Positions 35,095 through 44,467 of a stretch of DNA of 64,000 nucleotides are shown here, piece after piece. Location of the stretch: contig NZ_VTSR01000020.1 of the NCBI RefSeq assembly GCF_008329715.1, positions 124,001-188,000 on the forward strand. Direction: 5' to 3'. Source of the DNA: Gimesia chilikensis (GTDB lineage: Bacteria; Planctomycetota; Planctomycetia; Planctomycetales; Planctomycetaceae). Below the pieces are notes generated by a model. It saw only the letters and a program-made list of their open reading frames with translations. It had not been told where the DNA came from and searched no databases. Numbering within the stretch: the first letter of the stretch is position 1; every line of letters begins with the position of its first letter. A program made the position numbers and the translations under genes.

Positions 35095-35490
35095 CTTGTA
35101 CTCATCCTTATGAAAGGGACAGGAAACGCAGCAGCAGAAGAAAAAAATAAGTAAGAGAACAACAAAGTCCCGAGTGCTGTATTACGTTTCAGATGCTTGA
35201 CGCAAACATATTCTGGCAATTCATGTGCCAATCAGCGGGCTCCGAAATGCCAGCGAAGTGATCGGATCGCCACATAAAGAACATTAACCATAAGCTATTG
35301 ATATCATGACACTTATTAAATTGAGAATCATATAATTAAAGAGACTGTTAAATTCAGGAGTCGCAAAAAGGTGCAGTAAAACACCTCACCCTGTAGTAAA
35401 TTGAAACACACGCTCGTTAGCACTCTGCCCGTGGTGGGCGCACGCTCTGCCCTGATAAGCGGCAGCAGAGGGTTGGCGCTGAAACCAAAG
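35095..35490. other. Intergenic region upstream of the STAS gene
   Basis: A mostly A/T-rich stretch that should hold the STAS promoter. I see no gene or RNA here. The 3' end of the next minus-strand gene and its terminator follow. Confidence 0.4.
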
Positions 35491-35525
35491 AAAAAGCCCG
35501 CTCGGCAAGTTGCCTAGCGGGCTTT
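35491..35525 (-). terminator. Intrinsic terminator of the DUF11-type lipoprotein gene
   Basis: A 10-bp stem AAAGCCCGCT/AGCGGGCTTT (35493-35502, 35516-35525) with an inner GGC/GCC pair and a T-run on the minus strand, about 45 bp past the stop at 35569. Confidence 0.9.
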
Positions 35526-35568
35526 GGATTCGCGGGAATCCACTAAGGGTATTGTTACCGGTTCCGGT

Positions 35569-36867
35569 TTAGCGAACCCGAGCCTTGAAGGTGACGACAC
35601 CTCCGGTATGTCCTTTGACGGTTTCATCGACTTCGAAGGTCAGGATGAGGCTGCCTTCCTGATTGTCTTCGACGATGAGCCGGCCTGCTCTGTCTGAGGT
35701 GGCACTGTCTTCGATATATTCCAGACGCGGTGTCAGGTTGTCGACGATCTTGATGCCTTCGACATCGAAGTCACCCACGTTTTCATATTTGATGGTAAAC
35801 AGGATCTCGTCACCCGGCTTGGCATTTTTCTTGTCAGCCATTTTGATGAGTTGCAGATTACCTTCGGTTTTACGTTTGTCTTCGATGCCAACGTATTCTT
35901 CCGGCTTGACGGCACTCTTCGAAGAGTGAGCCGACTGGGAGCGAATCGCGATGACAGGGAATTGAGCTCGAGACCAGATAGCTGCGGCCTGAACCTGGTA
36001 AGCGATGCGTGCTTCGTCCGACTGTTCGAACTGTCCGGTGGTTTCGGTGCCTGTATCCTGGTAGAGGTTGGTCAGCTTAGTATGACCGCCCAGTAAGGCC
36101 GTCTGTCCCACAGCGCCCTGCTGTTGTTCGGTCTCGACGCCACTGGCGCGGGAACGCATGCGGATGCCTTCGAGCTGCTCACGCTGTTTGTGCTGAGAGA
36201 TTACAGTTCGAGCATCGATGCCGACGCCTTTAACGGTATCTTCCGTGGTGGCCAGAGCATCGATTGATGTTCCGGACAGAGGAGTGCTGGCTGTGCGGAT
36301 CGCAGCGAAACGAGGTGCGTAGACTGCGACCCGGTTTGATTTCTTGACTTCGTGATTGCCTTTGTGGGTCTGGTATTCCACGATGGTATCTTCGGTATCC
36401 AGTCCCAGGCGGCTGTAGTCATCATAATGGACGGGGTTTTCGCGATCACCGCCGTCGAACAGATATTCGTCGGGGTACATTCTGACCATTTCCGGATCGC
36501 TGCCCGCGGGCAATGTGTAATCTCTCTGAACCGCAGGTGAAAACTCGCAGTATGCAGGACGCGGAGGACAGGCAGCAGGCATCGGTTGCTGATAAGCGAC
36601 CTGTTGAATCGGTGAGGCAGCTGCAGGCTGTTTCGCAGGCGCGGAAAGACGAGCCGCTCCGACACTGGCATCAAAGTCGGCATGCTCGATGGCAGGAGGC
36701 TGTTGTTCGATGGGTGAAGCGGTCTGTTTGCCCCAGGGGAGAGATCCCGTGACAGGCGACAGACTGGAACACCCGCTACTGACACTCAGCAGTATCATCG
36801 CAGCCGCAGAGCAGACACGCTGCACTCGCGATGCTCCTCTCAATTTTCGGTACGACAGATTCAACAC
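35569..36867 (-). CDS. Lipoprotein with C-terminal DUF11-like repeat
   Basis: A 432-aa protein starting at a GTG (36867) with AAGGA six bases upstream. It has a lipoprotein signal with SSGC (Cys at about residue 33). Residues 60-330 are Gln/Ala/Pro-rich with no clear domain. The last 110 residues match the DUF11/OmcB-type Ig-like repeat: KKNAKPGDEILFTIKYENVGDFDVEGIKIVDNLTPRLEYIEDSA and a C-terminal GGVVTFKARVR. Such repeats occur in cell-envelope proteins. It lies 25 bp downstream of a secreted-protein gene on the same strand, with which it is probably co-transcribed. Confidence 0.82.
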   Translation of the reverse strand: MLNLSYRKLRGASRVQRVCSAAAMILLSVSSGCSSLSPVTGSLPWGKQTASPIEQQPPAIEHADFDASVGAARLSAPAKQPAAASPIQQVAYQQPMPAACPPRPAYCEFSPAVQRDYTLPAGSDPEMVRMYPDEYLFDGGDRENPVHYDDYSRLGLDTEDTIVEYQTHKGNHEVKKSNRVAVYAPRFAAIRTASTPLSGTSIDALATTEDTVKGVGIDARTVISQHKQREQLEGIRMRSRASGVETEQQQGAVGQTALLGGHTKLTNLYQDTGTETTGQFEQSDEARIAYQVQAAAIWSRAQFPVIAIRSQSAHSSKSAVKPEEYVGIEDKRKTEGNLQLIKMADKKNAKPGDEILFTIKYENVGDFDVEGIKIVDNLTPRLEYIEDSATSDRAGRLIVEDNQEGSLILTFEVDETVKGHTGGVVTFKARVR

Positions 36868-36892
36868 GGGATTTCCTTCACTTACACCATTC

Positions 36893-37636
36893 TCAGTTCT
36901 GGTCAGCCGGAGCCTGTAATTCGACTACAGGAGCTCCACCATAAAACGCGGGATCTTCACCACGCGTTGAAGGCAGTCGGCCGCCAATTCGTAAGATCAA
37001 CATCGGACGCCCTAACAGATCGGCCTCGGCGATCAGATTCTTCTGCGCTGAGATCGATTGTGTCGGCTGTTTCTGATAAGTCGCTGGAACCGCAGTCTGG
37101 GGACGTTCCAGGTACACAACCTTGGAAACCATTCTACCAGACATGACCAGTTCGATATCTTCTTCGGTAATGCTCACCGGCACGGGATACTGTTCTGCCA
37201 GTCCCGCAGGTGGATGCAGGCGATCGATGAGTTCAATCGTCGGATACAGCTCGACACCCGGAAATTCAGGCATGTCGCTGATTTTAACGCGATAGACATA
37301 ACCGACGGCAAAGCCAATCGGAGCAGGTGATGCTTTCCGAATCGTCTGCTCGGGACCATTCACATAGAAAGTGACAGTTCCTTTGGAGGGCAGCGAAACC
37401 CGCATCGGCTGAACATAGCCTTCCTGAACCTGACCCGAGAGAGCGGCCCACTGGCCGGCAACTCCCGGAGGCGTGCGCTGATTGAGGGGATGGTAGAACC
37501 GGTTCCCCACATTGTATTGCCGTCCGCCAACCATCTGCTGCGACCAGGCGGTCTGCAGATCCATGACAAAAACGATCATGGTCATTAACAGCATGGCTAA
37601 TAAGCGTGATCGGTTTTGTCGAATGAAACTTGTCAT
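36893..37636 (-). CDS. Secreted protein, paralogue of the lipoprotein at 37799
   Basis: A 247-aa exported protein with a signal peptide (about residues 1-32). It is unnamed. Its core (about 75-235) aligns by eye with the 37799-38938 protein over a YRVKISDMPEFP...LYP, ITEEDIELVMSG.MVSKVVYL and IAEADLLGRPMLILRIG pattern. This is a beta-rich domain probably shared by a family of planctomycete envelope proteins. It sits between the paralogue (upstream, with a hairpin terminator between) and the DUF11-like lipoprotein (25 bp downstream). The three likely form one envelope structure, but this is inference. Confidence 0.75.
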   Translation of the reverse strand: MTSFIRQNRSRLLAMLLMTMIVFVMDLQTAWSQQMVGGRQYNVGNRFYHPLNQRTPPGVAGQWAALSGQVQEGYVQPMRVSLPSKGTVTFYVNGPEQTIRKASPAPIGFAVGYVYRVKISDMPEFPGVELYPTIELIDRLHPPAGLAEQYPVPVSITEEDIELVMSGRMVSKVVYLERPQTAVPATYQKQPTQSISAQKNLIAEADLLGRPMLILRIGGRLPSTRGEDPAFYGGAPVVELQAPADQN

Positions 37637-37748
37637 AACAGAAATTTTCTACAATCAGTTGTCCGAAAGGATGACAGGAGAAAAATCAAGACGGTTGCGA
37701 AGCAGGAGAGGAAACAGGTAGAGCAGAAGTGCAATCGAAAAGACAAGG

Positions 37749-37781
37749 GGCAGCACTCCCTGCAGGCGACAGGGAGTGCTG
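37749..37781 (-). terminator. Strong hairpin between the two paralogous genes
   Basis: A perfect 13-bp stem (arms 37749-37761 and 37769-37781, GCAGCACTCCCTG and its complement) with a 7-nt loop. It lies about 18 bp past the stop at 37799. The T-run is weak, so termination may be partial. Confidence 0.65.
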
Positions 37782-37798
37782 CGTGGGTCCTGAGTCTT

Positions 37799-38938
37799 TT
37801 AATATCCCGGGCCGGGAGCCATCGTACGAGGATACGATACCTGGCCTGGAGAGTGTACCGGATGACTTTCTGAGTACTGGATGTACTTGACAGGTTTCGG
37901 CAGGCTTGGAGCCGGATCCTGTTTGACATCGATCAGGAAGTGATCAACCGGTTTCGGAAGATTGGTCTTGGAGACGTTCCGAATGGTGTGTGATTTCAGA
38001 CTGGCAGGTCCCCCCAGCGGAATGTGAGGAGGTCCGGGCAATCCGATCGGTGTACCGGTCATCGGCATACCCCAGGCGGGAGTTGGTCCCATGCCTGCAA
38101 TCGGGTTGTAAGCCGGCTGACCAGGTGCTCCCATTCCTCCGACCATGGTCGGAACCGGGACACCGGAAGTCACACCAATGGTATCTCCGGGGATCGGCAT
38201 GGGAGCCATGTGAGCTCCTGCGTCACCATCGTAAGAGACCTGTGATACTGTTTCGTTTCCACCGTCACCGGAGGGCATCTCCAGATCCATGTTACCCATC
38301 CGCAGGACAGCCATGATCGTACCGCGACGATCTGCTTCTGCGACAGGGTCTACACCGGGATCAAGACGGGTAGAAACCAGAGTTTCGACACCGGCGATTG
38401 CCAGTTCCTGGAATTTTTCATCCGGCAGGTAGATGACCTTGGTAACAAAGTTGTTACTTTCAACCTGATCCAGGTCTTCCGGAGTGATTTCCAGAGGAAT
38501 ACTGTTGTGTGACAGGTAAGCATCGGTCGTCGGATGCGACGGATAAACCTGCAGTGAAGGATACAGTGCCGGAATTGAGCGGCCTGGGATGTGAGACAGC
38601 TTTAACCGGTAGGTTGCCCCCTGGTTAAAGTTGTAACGTCCAGGAGCGGTGATCTGGTTTTCGGCATAACCTTCCGCAACCTGCCAGCCCACTTTCATGC
38701 CAGCGGGACCCACAAACCGAATCTGTGATGTCCGTGCAGCGAATGCACTGGCTGGTGGTGGTGCCAGCATCGGCAATACGCCGGGACCTGGTCCATCCAC
38801 CATTGGCCCCGGCCGCTGCATCATGGCAGCGGGTGGAGCAACATACTCACCCTTTTTAATAACCTGCTGTCCGTCGGCTGCACAGCCAACACAGACAACA
38901 ACCAATGTACCTAAAGCCAGGAAGTAGTACTTCATCAT
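37799..38938 (-). CDS. Pro/Met/Gly-rich lipoprotein, paralogue of the protein at 36893
   Basis: A 379-aa protein with a lipobox VCVGC (Cys about residue 19). ATGATG gives two possible starts (38938 or 38935). AAGGGG is better placed for the second. Residues 35-75 and 255-320 are Pro/Gly/Met-rich. The central domain (about 75-235) has [13 protein letters not shown]...[30 protein letters not shown] and [17 protein letters not shown], and so is a divergent copy of the 247-aa neighbour. The function is unknown. It is divergent from the LolA-like gene at 39261. Confidence 0.78.
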   Translation of the reverse strand: MMKYYFLALGTLVVVCVGCAADGQQVIKKGEYVAPPAAMMQRPGPMVDGPGPGVLPMLAPPPASAFAARTSQIRFVGPAGMKVGWQVAEGYAENQITAPGRYNFNQGATYRLKLSHIPGRSIPALYPSLQVYPSHPTTDAYLSHNSIPLEITPEDLDQVESNNFVTKVIYLPDEKFQELAIAGVETLVSTRLDPGVDPVAEADRRGTIMAVLRMGNMDLEMPSGDGGNETVSQVSYDGDAGAHMAPMPIPGDTIGVTSGVPVPTMVGGMGAPGQPAYNPIAGMGPTPAWGMPMTGTPIGLPGPPHIPLGGPASLKSHTIRNVSKTNLPKPVDHFLIDVKQDPAPSLPKPVKYIQYSESHPVHSPGQVSYPRTMAPGPGY

Positions 38939-39260
38939 GACCCCTTGTTCGAATACCCCACGACGAATAATGCGACTAGTTAAGTGAAGAACCGCCCATC
39001 ACAAACACAGACGTCGATTCCTGGGAATTGGGAACGGTCGACGTACGGTTCAAAAAAGACTCAGTTTTCAGGTCGACCCCAAACCCGAATATCCGTTAAA
39101 ATGCAAAGACCCTGAATTTCAACGCAACACTCTGAGCTGTACGGCCTGCTGACTGCATACTCCAGCCAGCTAGAGGTACATGGATGACCTCATACATCTG
39201 TTTTCGGACCGAAGCGGTCTGATTCTTTGATAAATTCGTTTTTTTCCGAACAATTAGAAC
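38939..39260. other. Divergent promoter region
   Basis: Between the lipoprotein gene (minus) and the LolA-like gene (plus). It holds a 7-bp inverted repeat ACGTCGA/TCGACGT (39011-39017, 39038-39044) with an inner TTCC/GGAA pairing, possibly an operator or a leader hairpin. Confidence 0.4.
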
Positions 39261-40226
39261 ATGTTACGCAATTTAACTTTTATGGTCGGCATCCTGTTAC
39301 TGGCAGGACTCTACAACTATTTCCCCTGGGAACAGTTATCACAAGCTGCTGCTGCTAATAAGGATACAGCGACAGCCCCCCAGGCGAGTCTGGCCCTGGC
39401 AGATCCCGAAAGCAGTCCCGCAGAGGTCCCGGAAGGTGATTCTTCAGGCGAAAAGAATCTGAAAAAAAATCCGGGTTATGCAGAGGCACTCCTCAAAAAA
39501 TCGAGGGAGAAACTGCTGGCTTACAGCTCGATCCAGGCAGAAATCACGGAAACGGTGCAGATCGGTCCCAAACCGTTTCATATAAAAGGGAAGTATCTGC
39601 AGGGAAAGGATCTGAAACTCAGACTGGAATTCGAGGTTCAAAGTCGTAAAGAGGACGGAAAACCGGTTGGAACCCTGCTCGAAATCTGTGATGGACAGGT
39701 TCTCTGGACCGAACACAATATAAAAGGGAATTCACGAGTCACCCGCCGTGATGTACAGGCGATCCTGAAACAGGCCCAGATGAACCCCAATTCCCAACCA
39801 AATCTGCTGGTGGCAGAACTCGGTCTGGGGGGGCTCCCCGGGCTGTTAGCTGCGATTCAGAAGAACATGGAGTTTGAAAGCGTCGCGGAACGAACCATCA
39901 GCGGCAAAACCCTGACCGTTCTGAATGGAAGCTGGAAAGAAGGCTTTCTCGCGCAGTTTAAAGGGGGAGATCCCAATGCCCCGGCTCAGTTACCCGCTTA
40001 TGTGCCGGATGGAGTCAGAATTTATCTCGATCCGGACACCCTGTTTCCACGCCGGATTGTCTATCTGAAAAAGAACCAGGAAACCATGGAGAGTATGGTG
40101 ACCCTGAATTTCAGCAAGGTGACCCTGAATGCACCTATTGCTGCGACTCAATTCGCGTATGAACCACCCGATGGTGTGTTTCCGGTGGATATCACTCATC
40201 AATACCTTAAACAGTTAAGCCAATAA
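39261..40226 (+). CDS. Exported LolA-like/outer-membrane lipoprotein-sorting-type protein
   Basis: A 321-aa protein with an N-terminal hydrophobic helix (about residues 4-20), followed by a Pro/Ser/Asp-rich spacer to about 70. The rest looks like the LolA/LolB half-barrel family: a helix AEALLKKSREKLLAYSSIQAEI, then strands FHIKGKYLQGKDLKLRLEFEVQ and LLEICDGQVLWTE, and LDPDTLFPRRIVYLKKN near the C-terminus. Members bind lipids or lipoproteins in the periplasm. Planctomycetes have many paralogues, so true lipoprotein carriage is not established. It opens the plus-strand series with the VWA, LspA and ExbBD genes. Confidence 0.7.
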   Translation: MLRNLTFMVGILLLAGLYNYFPWEQLSQAAAANKDTATAPQASLALADPESSPAEVPEGDSSGEKNLKKNPGYAEALLKKSREKLLAYSSIQAEITETVQIGPKPFHIKGKYLQGKDLKLRLEFEVQSRKEDGKPVGTLLEICDGQVLWTEHNIKGNSRVTRRDVQAILKQAQMNPNSQPNLLVAELGLGGLPGLLAAIQKNMEFESVAERTISGKTLTVLNGSWKEGFLAQFKGGDPNAPAQLPAYVPDGVRIYLDPDTLFPRRIVYLKKNQETMESMVTLNFSKVTLNAPIAATQFAYEPPDGVFPVDITHQYLKQLSQ

Positions 40227-40394
40227 ACACGTATGAAACGTAGCCGGGCTCCCGTTCTATCACGCTTTCGGGTGGAATCGAGGGAGTCCTGGCAATCTGG
40301 TCTCACATTAAACTCTGAAATATCATACACTTAATGAACTTAGACCTGCGTTTGATCCTTTCCGGAAGCCAGTTAGACCTGCGGACCACTCCTC

Positions 40395-41423
40395 ATGCCG
40401 GCAGCATTAACAGAACTTGAACAGCGAACCTCCCGCTGGCAGAAAAACTCGCCTCTGCTGGTGGTTCCGAGCTGGGCTGCCTCACTGGCCATTCATTCGC
40501 TGATTCTGCTGATTCTGATCTCCAGCCTCAACCGCTGTGATAGTGGCCAGACCGGCGGCGATGAAGGTGAACTCCGTAGTGTAGGTATCTACGTCAAACA
40601 ATCCCCCGATGCTGATCAGCCGGAAGACGCGGATCAGGAACCACAGGAAACGCTTGAAAACCAGCCGACTCCGCTGGCGCAACCACAGGTGACGGAGGTC
40701 ATGGACCAGAAACCGCCCGTGGATCCACAATTACCTGAACTCAACACCAAGCTGCTGGGAGCAGGTCCGGTGCAGTCTCCGAATCTCCCGAACTCCCCCA
40801 ATTCAGATCCCACCAGCGATCTGGTAATGTCACCTGCAGCAGCCCTGGCTCCACCTGTGATGGGTTCTGGAAAAGTGAACTTTTTTGACGCCGTCGATTC
40901 CGGCAAGCGGTTCGTGTTCGTCATGGACTGCTCAGGCAGTATGGCTGCCCCCCAGGGCGCCCCGATCCGCAAGGCCCGTTCTGAGCTCATTGCCAGTCTG
41001 TCCGGGCTCAATCATCATCAGCAGTTCCAGATCATCTTCTACAATACAACCACCCGGGCGATGAAACACCGCGGAAACGACTCCGAAATGCCTTATGCTT
41101 CGGACATCAACCGCACGCTCGCACGTCAGTTTATCCAGAGTGTCGAGCCCGATGGGGGCACTGATCACCTGCCTGCCTTAAAGAGAGCTTTAAGTTTTCA
41201 CCCAGATGTCATATTCTTTCTCACGGACGCGAAACATCCCCAGCTCTCCAGTGCAGATCTGAATGAAATTCGCCGTCTGAATGCTGGTAAAGCGAAGATT
41301 CACTGCATCGAATTCGGCGAGGGCTTTCCGGTGAAAGAGGGGAATTCCCTCGATAAGCTCGCGCGACAGAATCGAGGCAGTTACCGCTATTACAATGTCC
41401 GTAAATTTATTATCAAACGCTAG
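40395..41423 (+). CDS. TM-anchored von Willebrand A domain protein
   Basis: A 342-aa protein with a single TM helix near the N-terminus (about residues 26-45, preceded by PSWAASLAIHS, a layout like TonB/TolA starts). A Pro/Gln/Asp-rich spacer (about 55-150) follows, then a VWA domain (about 170-335). The MIDAS motif is DCSGSM (Asp178, Ser180, Ser182) with Thr in GGTDH and Asp in FFLTDAK, so metal binding looks intact. It probably acts in the periplasm. Downstream genes include ExbB and ExbD homologues, so it may be energised by them, as an inference. Confidence 0.82.
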   Translation: MPAALTELEQRTSRWQKNSPLLVVPSWAASLAIHSLILLILISSLNRCDSGQTGGDEGELRSVGIYVKQSPDADQPEDADQEPQETLENQPTPLAQPQVTEVMDQKPPVDPQLPELNTKLLGAGPVQSPNLPNSPNSDPTSDLVMSPAAALAPPVMGSGKVNFFDAVDSGKRFVFVMDCSGSMAAPQGAPIRKARSELIASLSGLNHHQQFQIIFYNTTTRAMKHRGNDSEMPYASDINRTLARQFIQSVEPDGGTDHLPALKRALSFHPDVIFFLTDAKHPQLSSADLNEIRRLNAGKAKIHCIEFGEGFPVKEGNSLDKLARQNRGSYRYYNVRKFIIKR

Positions 41424-41491
41424 AAGGTCAGCACTTTTGACTCTGCTGATCTTCTCTGGATTCATCTAACCTCTGAGAAAGTTGCTGCTGC

Positions 41492-42055
41492 ATGTCCGCC
41501 ACGGTTTCTAAAGCGACCCGCTATACCCTGCTGCTGATCTGCCTGATCTTCTGCGTAGGCTGTGATCAGTACACGAAGAAGATTGCGGTCGAGAATCTGC
41601 AGAACAAACGCCCCCTTACCTATTTCAATAATACACTCCGCATGGAATATGCCGAGAACACCGGGGCCTTCCTGAGTGTCGGCAGTGGTCTCTCTAAACC
41701 GGTCCGCTTCTTCCTGCTGGTCGTGGCCAACGCCGCCTTTCTATTGATTGTCGCCGGTATGCTGATCTTCCGCTGGCAGATGCCTCTGGTTCAGTTTATT
41801 GCACTCTCCCTGTTGCTGGCAGGAGGGATCGGCAACCTGATTGACCGTGTGTTTCTCAACGGTATCGTCATTGACTTCCTGAATATTGGTCTCGGTCCAT
41901 TGCGGACTGGTATATTTAACGTAGCCGACATGGCAATTACCGGCGGTGCGATTCTGATGCTGATCTCCTGGCTCTTTACCAGGGAACCTAAGCAGCAGAA
42001 TTCCGATCCACAACCGACTCCCCCGGATCAGGCGGCCCCCACGGCTGCGGAGTAA
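41492..42055 (+). CDS. lspA: Lipoprotein signal peptidase (signal peptidase II)
   Basis: LspA cleaves signal peptides from prolipoproteins after lipidation, at the inner membrane. The 187-aa protein has four TM helices (about residues 10-28, 65-85, 92-112 and 140-160). The aspartic-protease catalytic dyad is Asp118 in GNLIDRV and Asp146 in FNVADMAI. YAENTGAFLS is another conserved segment. The C-terminus has an extra Pro/Gln tail. It precedes TPR, ExbB and ExbD genes, suggesting an operon for envelope functions. Several lipoproteins in the window are its likely substrates. Confidence 0.94.
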   Translation: MSATVSKATRYTLLLICLIFCVGCDQYTKKIAVENLQNKRPLTYFNNTLRMEYAENTGAFLSVGSGLSKPVRFFLLVVANAAFLLIVAGMLIFRWQMPLVQFIALSLLLAGGIGNLIDRVFLNGIVIDFLNIGLGPLRTGIFNVADMAITGGAILMLISWLFTREPKQQNSDPQPTPPDQAAPTAAE

Positions 42056-42085
42056 CCTGTCCCGAGTATTGGAAAGCCGGAATTG

Positions 42086-43126
42086 ATGAAGTGTACTTTT
42101 TTGATCATGATCCTGACTGTGGCAGCCCTGACCGGGTTCACCAGTTCAGCCGCTGCGCAGGATAAGATCGAAGTCCGCCCCGATCATCATGTGGGTCAGG
42201 CAACTCTACCCTGCACGATTCTCGATTTCACCCAGTCAGAAATCAAAGTCAAGCTGCTGCCCAGCGGTACGGTCCGCACCTATCCCGGCTCGGAAATCGT
42301 CAAGGTGCATACGCCCCAGACAGAATCTCACCAGCGCGGTCTGGAACAGATGCACCAGGGCAAATACGACAAAGCCACTCAGTCCTTCAGTGAAGCGTTG
42401 AATATCGAAAACCGCACCTGGGTCCGACGCGAGATTCTGGCCCAGCTGATTAAAGCGGCCCTGTTTCAGGGGGACATCCTGAAAGCGGCACTTCGCTTCC
42501 AGACCATGGTCGAACATGAGCCGGACGCCCGCTACTTCGAGCTGATTCCCCTCGACTGGTCGATCAGTGAAAGCCTCTCTCCAGCTCGCAGTGCAGCGCG
42601 AAGCTGGTTGACGGATCCCAACGAAGTCAGACAACTGCTCGGAGCCAGCATTCTGCTGACAGCCCCGGATTTTGCGGCCCAGTCGGAAGCAACTCTGCGT
42701 TCCCTGGCCACCAGTACCAATCGGAATATCCAGCAACTGGCACGCGCCCAACTCTGGCGACTCCGACTGCGGGCAGGTGACATCAGTCTGCTGGAACTGC
42801 AGCGCTGGGAACGGAATCTGAAACTGATCCCGGAACACCTGCGGGGCGGTCCCTGTTATCTGCTCGGTGCGGGCTACGCTCAACTCGACCGCCACGGCCA
42901 GGCCGCAGCCTGGTATCTCTGGGTCCCCCTGGGTTATCCTGCGAATCCGCAGCTGTCCGCAGACGCCAGCCTCAAGGCCGCCGATTCTCTCAAGGCCATG
43001 GGACAGTCAGCCAATGCCCTGCGGCTCTACCAGGAAACCGTCGCCCGTTATCCAACAACGACAGCACGACAGATGGCCGAGCAGATGATCAATCAACTGA
43101 TGCAGGAAGCGGGTCAGAAAAACTGA
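42086..43126 (+). CDS. Secreted TPR-like repeat protein
   Basis: A 346-aa protein with a signal peptide (about residues 1-23, ending AAA). The N-terminal part (about 25-75) is a small beta domain with a Tyr-Pro-Gly-Ser. From about 85 on, helix pairs with TPR-like spacing occur: GLEQMHQGKYDKATQSFSEALNIE and, further on, ADSLKAMGQSANALRLYQETVARYP. The start is the ATG at 42086 rather than the TTG just before. TPR proteins act as scaffolds. Given its place between lspA and exbB, it is likely periplasmic and part of the same envelope complex. Confidence 0.75.
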   Translation: MKCTFLIMILTVAALTGFTSSAAAQDKIEVRPDHHVGQATLPCTILDFTQSEIKVKLLPSGTVRTYPGSEIVKVHTPQTESHQRGLEQMHQGKYDKATQSFSEALNIENRTWVRREILAQLIKAALFQGDILKAALRFQTMVEHEPDARYFELIPLDWSISESLSPARSAARSWLTDPNEVRQLLGASILLTAPDFAAQSEATLRSLATSTNRNIQQLARAQLWRLRLRAGDISLLELQRWERNLKLIPEHLRGGPCYLLGAGYAQLDRHGQAAAWYLWVPLGYPANPQLSADASLKAADSLKAMGQSANALRLYQETVARYPTTTARQMAEQMINQLMQEAGQKN

Positions 43127-43179
43127 TCTCGGGAAAACAACCCTTTGAATTCACGAACACACTGGAAAAGAATATTTTG

Positions 43180-44043
43180 ATGGATCGCAGTAAATCACCA
43201 CTGAAGAGATTCGCACTCTGTTGCCTGCTCTGCTGCCTGAGCCTGTTGACGCCCGCTCCCTGCCTGGCAGCTGATGATCCGGGGGACGCTGGTGCTTCCG
43301 AAGTATCAAAAGTCGATCTGCGTCAACTGGTCGATGATGCGGGAACCATCGGTATCATTATCGCCGTGCTCAGCATCGCGATGGTCGCACTGATTGTCGA
43401 GCATCTCATCAGTATTCGCAGCAACGCGCTGATGCCCCCCGGACTCGCAGAGGAAGTCCACTCCCTGATCGCGCAGCAGCAGTATCGCAGTGCCGACTCG
43501 GTCTGCAAATCGAATCCCAGCTTCCTGTCCTATATCCTTTCCGCCGGTCTGTCTGAAGTTCAAATGGGATATGGGGCGGTCGAGAAAGCGATGGAAGACG
43601 CCGCCATGCAGCAGTCTGCCCGCCTGAATCGTAAAATTGAATACCTGTCCGTGATTGGTACCCTCTCCCCCATGTTGGGGCTGCTGGGTACCGTCTGGGG
43701 GATGATCCTCGCGTTCTCGGAATTCACAGCGAAAGCGAATCCTGATGTCGCCGAACTCGCCCCCGGGATCTCCAAGGCGCTGATCACAACCCTGTTCGGT
43801 CTGAGTGTCACGGTTCCCGCACTGGCCAGTTTCGCGTTCTTCCGAAACCGGATCGACGAACTGGTCGCCCAGTCCTCACTGCTGGCCGAACATGTTTTTG
43901 CAGACTTCAAACACGCTACGGTTCTCGGCAGCAAGCCGCTTCCCAAGCAACCTCGTAAACGTGCAGAAGAAGAACTGGCACAACGGATGGCCAATCAACA
44001 GACGGCCCGTCCGGCTCCCCCGCCCGGAGGCCAGGAAACGTGA
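43180..44043 (+). CDS. MotA/TolQ/ExbB-type proton channel protein
   Basis: A 287-aa inner-membrane protein. A signal-like hydrophobic segment (residues 10-30) comes first. It is followed by the ExbB/TolQ fold: TM at about 57-77, then a cytoplasmic region, then two TMs at about 155-180 and 197-220 with GTLSPMLGLLGTVWGMI and LITTLFGLSVTVPALASFAFF. These are the conserved Gly/Pro segments of the channel. The C-terminal tail is Pro/Arg-rich. Together with the two ExbD proteins it should use the proton gradient to drive an envelope process. The stop overlaps the GTG start of exbD by 4 nt, so the two are translationally coupled. Confidence 0.9.
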   Translation: MDRSKSPLKRFALCCLLCCLSLLTPAPCLAADDPGDAGASEVSKVDLRQLVDDAGTIGIIIAVLSIAMVALIVEHLISIRSNALMPPGLAEEVHSLIAQQQYRSADSVCKSNPSFLSYILSAGLSEVQMGYGAVEKAMEDAAMQQSARLNRKIEYLSVIGTLSPMLGLLGTVWGMILAFSEFTAKANPDVAELAPGISKALITTLFGLSVTVPALASFAFFRNRIDELVAQSSLLAEHVFADFKHATVLGSKPLPKQPRKRAEEELAQRMANQQTARPAPPPGGQET

Positions 44044-44456
44044 GAATTCCCACGCGTCCCCGTCAGGCCGGCATTCGGTTCAATATCACTCCGCTGATTG
44101 ACATCGTCTTTCTGCTGATTGTCTTCTTTCTGGCTGCGACGCACTTAACTCAAAATGAAAAGCTGGAAGCGGTTGAACTCCCGGAAGCGTCTCAGAACGA
44201 AACCGAACCGGAAGAAGCCCCTCGACGTATCATCATCACCATCACCCCGGATGAAAAACTACATCTGAGGGGGAATGATATTTCACCGGAAGAACTGGAC
44301 GCGCAGTTAATTTCACTCGATGAAGATAAACGGAAAGAGACAGAAATCCGAATTCGCGGCGATCGACATATTCCTTATCGCATTGTCGAACGGGTCTTAA
44401 TCAGTTGTGCCCGCGCCGGGATTTCCAATGTGCAGTTTGCCGTACTGAATGACTGA
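44040..44456 (+). CDS. ExbD/TolR family protein, first copy
   Basis: The 138-aa protein starts at a GTG (44040) overlapping the ExbB stop (GTGA). It has the ExbD layout: a short cytoplasmic N-terminus, one TM helix with the conserved Asp at the membrane (NITPLIDIVFLLIVFFLAAT, about residues 15-34) and a periplasmic domain. It would form the proton-conducting part with ExbB. Confidence 0.93.
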   Translation: MRIPTRPRQAGIRFNITPLIDIVFLLIVFFLAATHLTQNEKLEAVELPEASQNETEPEEAPRRIIITITPDEKLHLRGNDISPEELDAQLISLDEDKRKETEIRIRGDRHIPYRIVERVLISCARAGISNVQFAVLND

Positions 44457-44467
44457 ATTACAGCATT

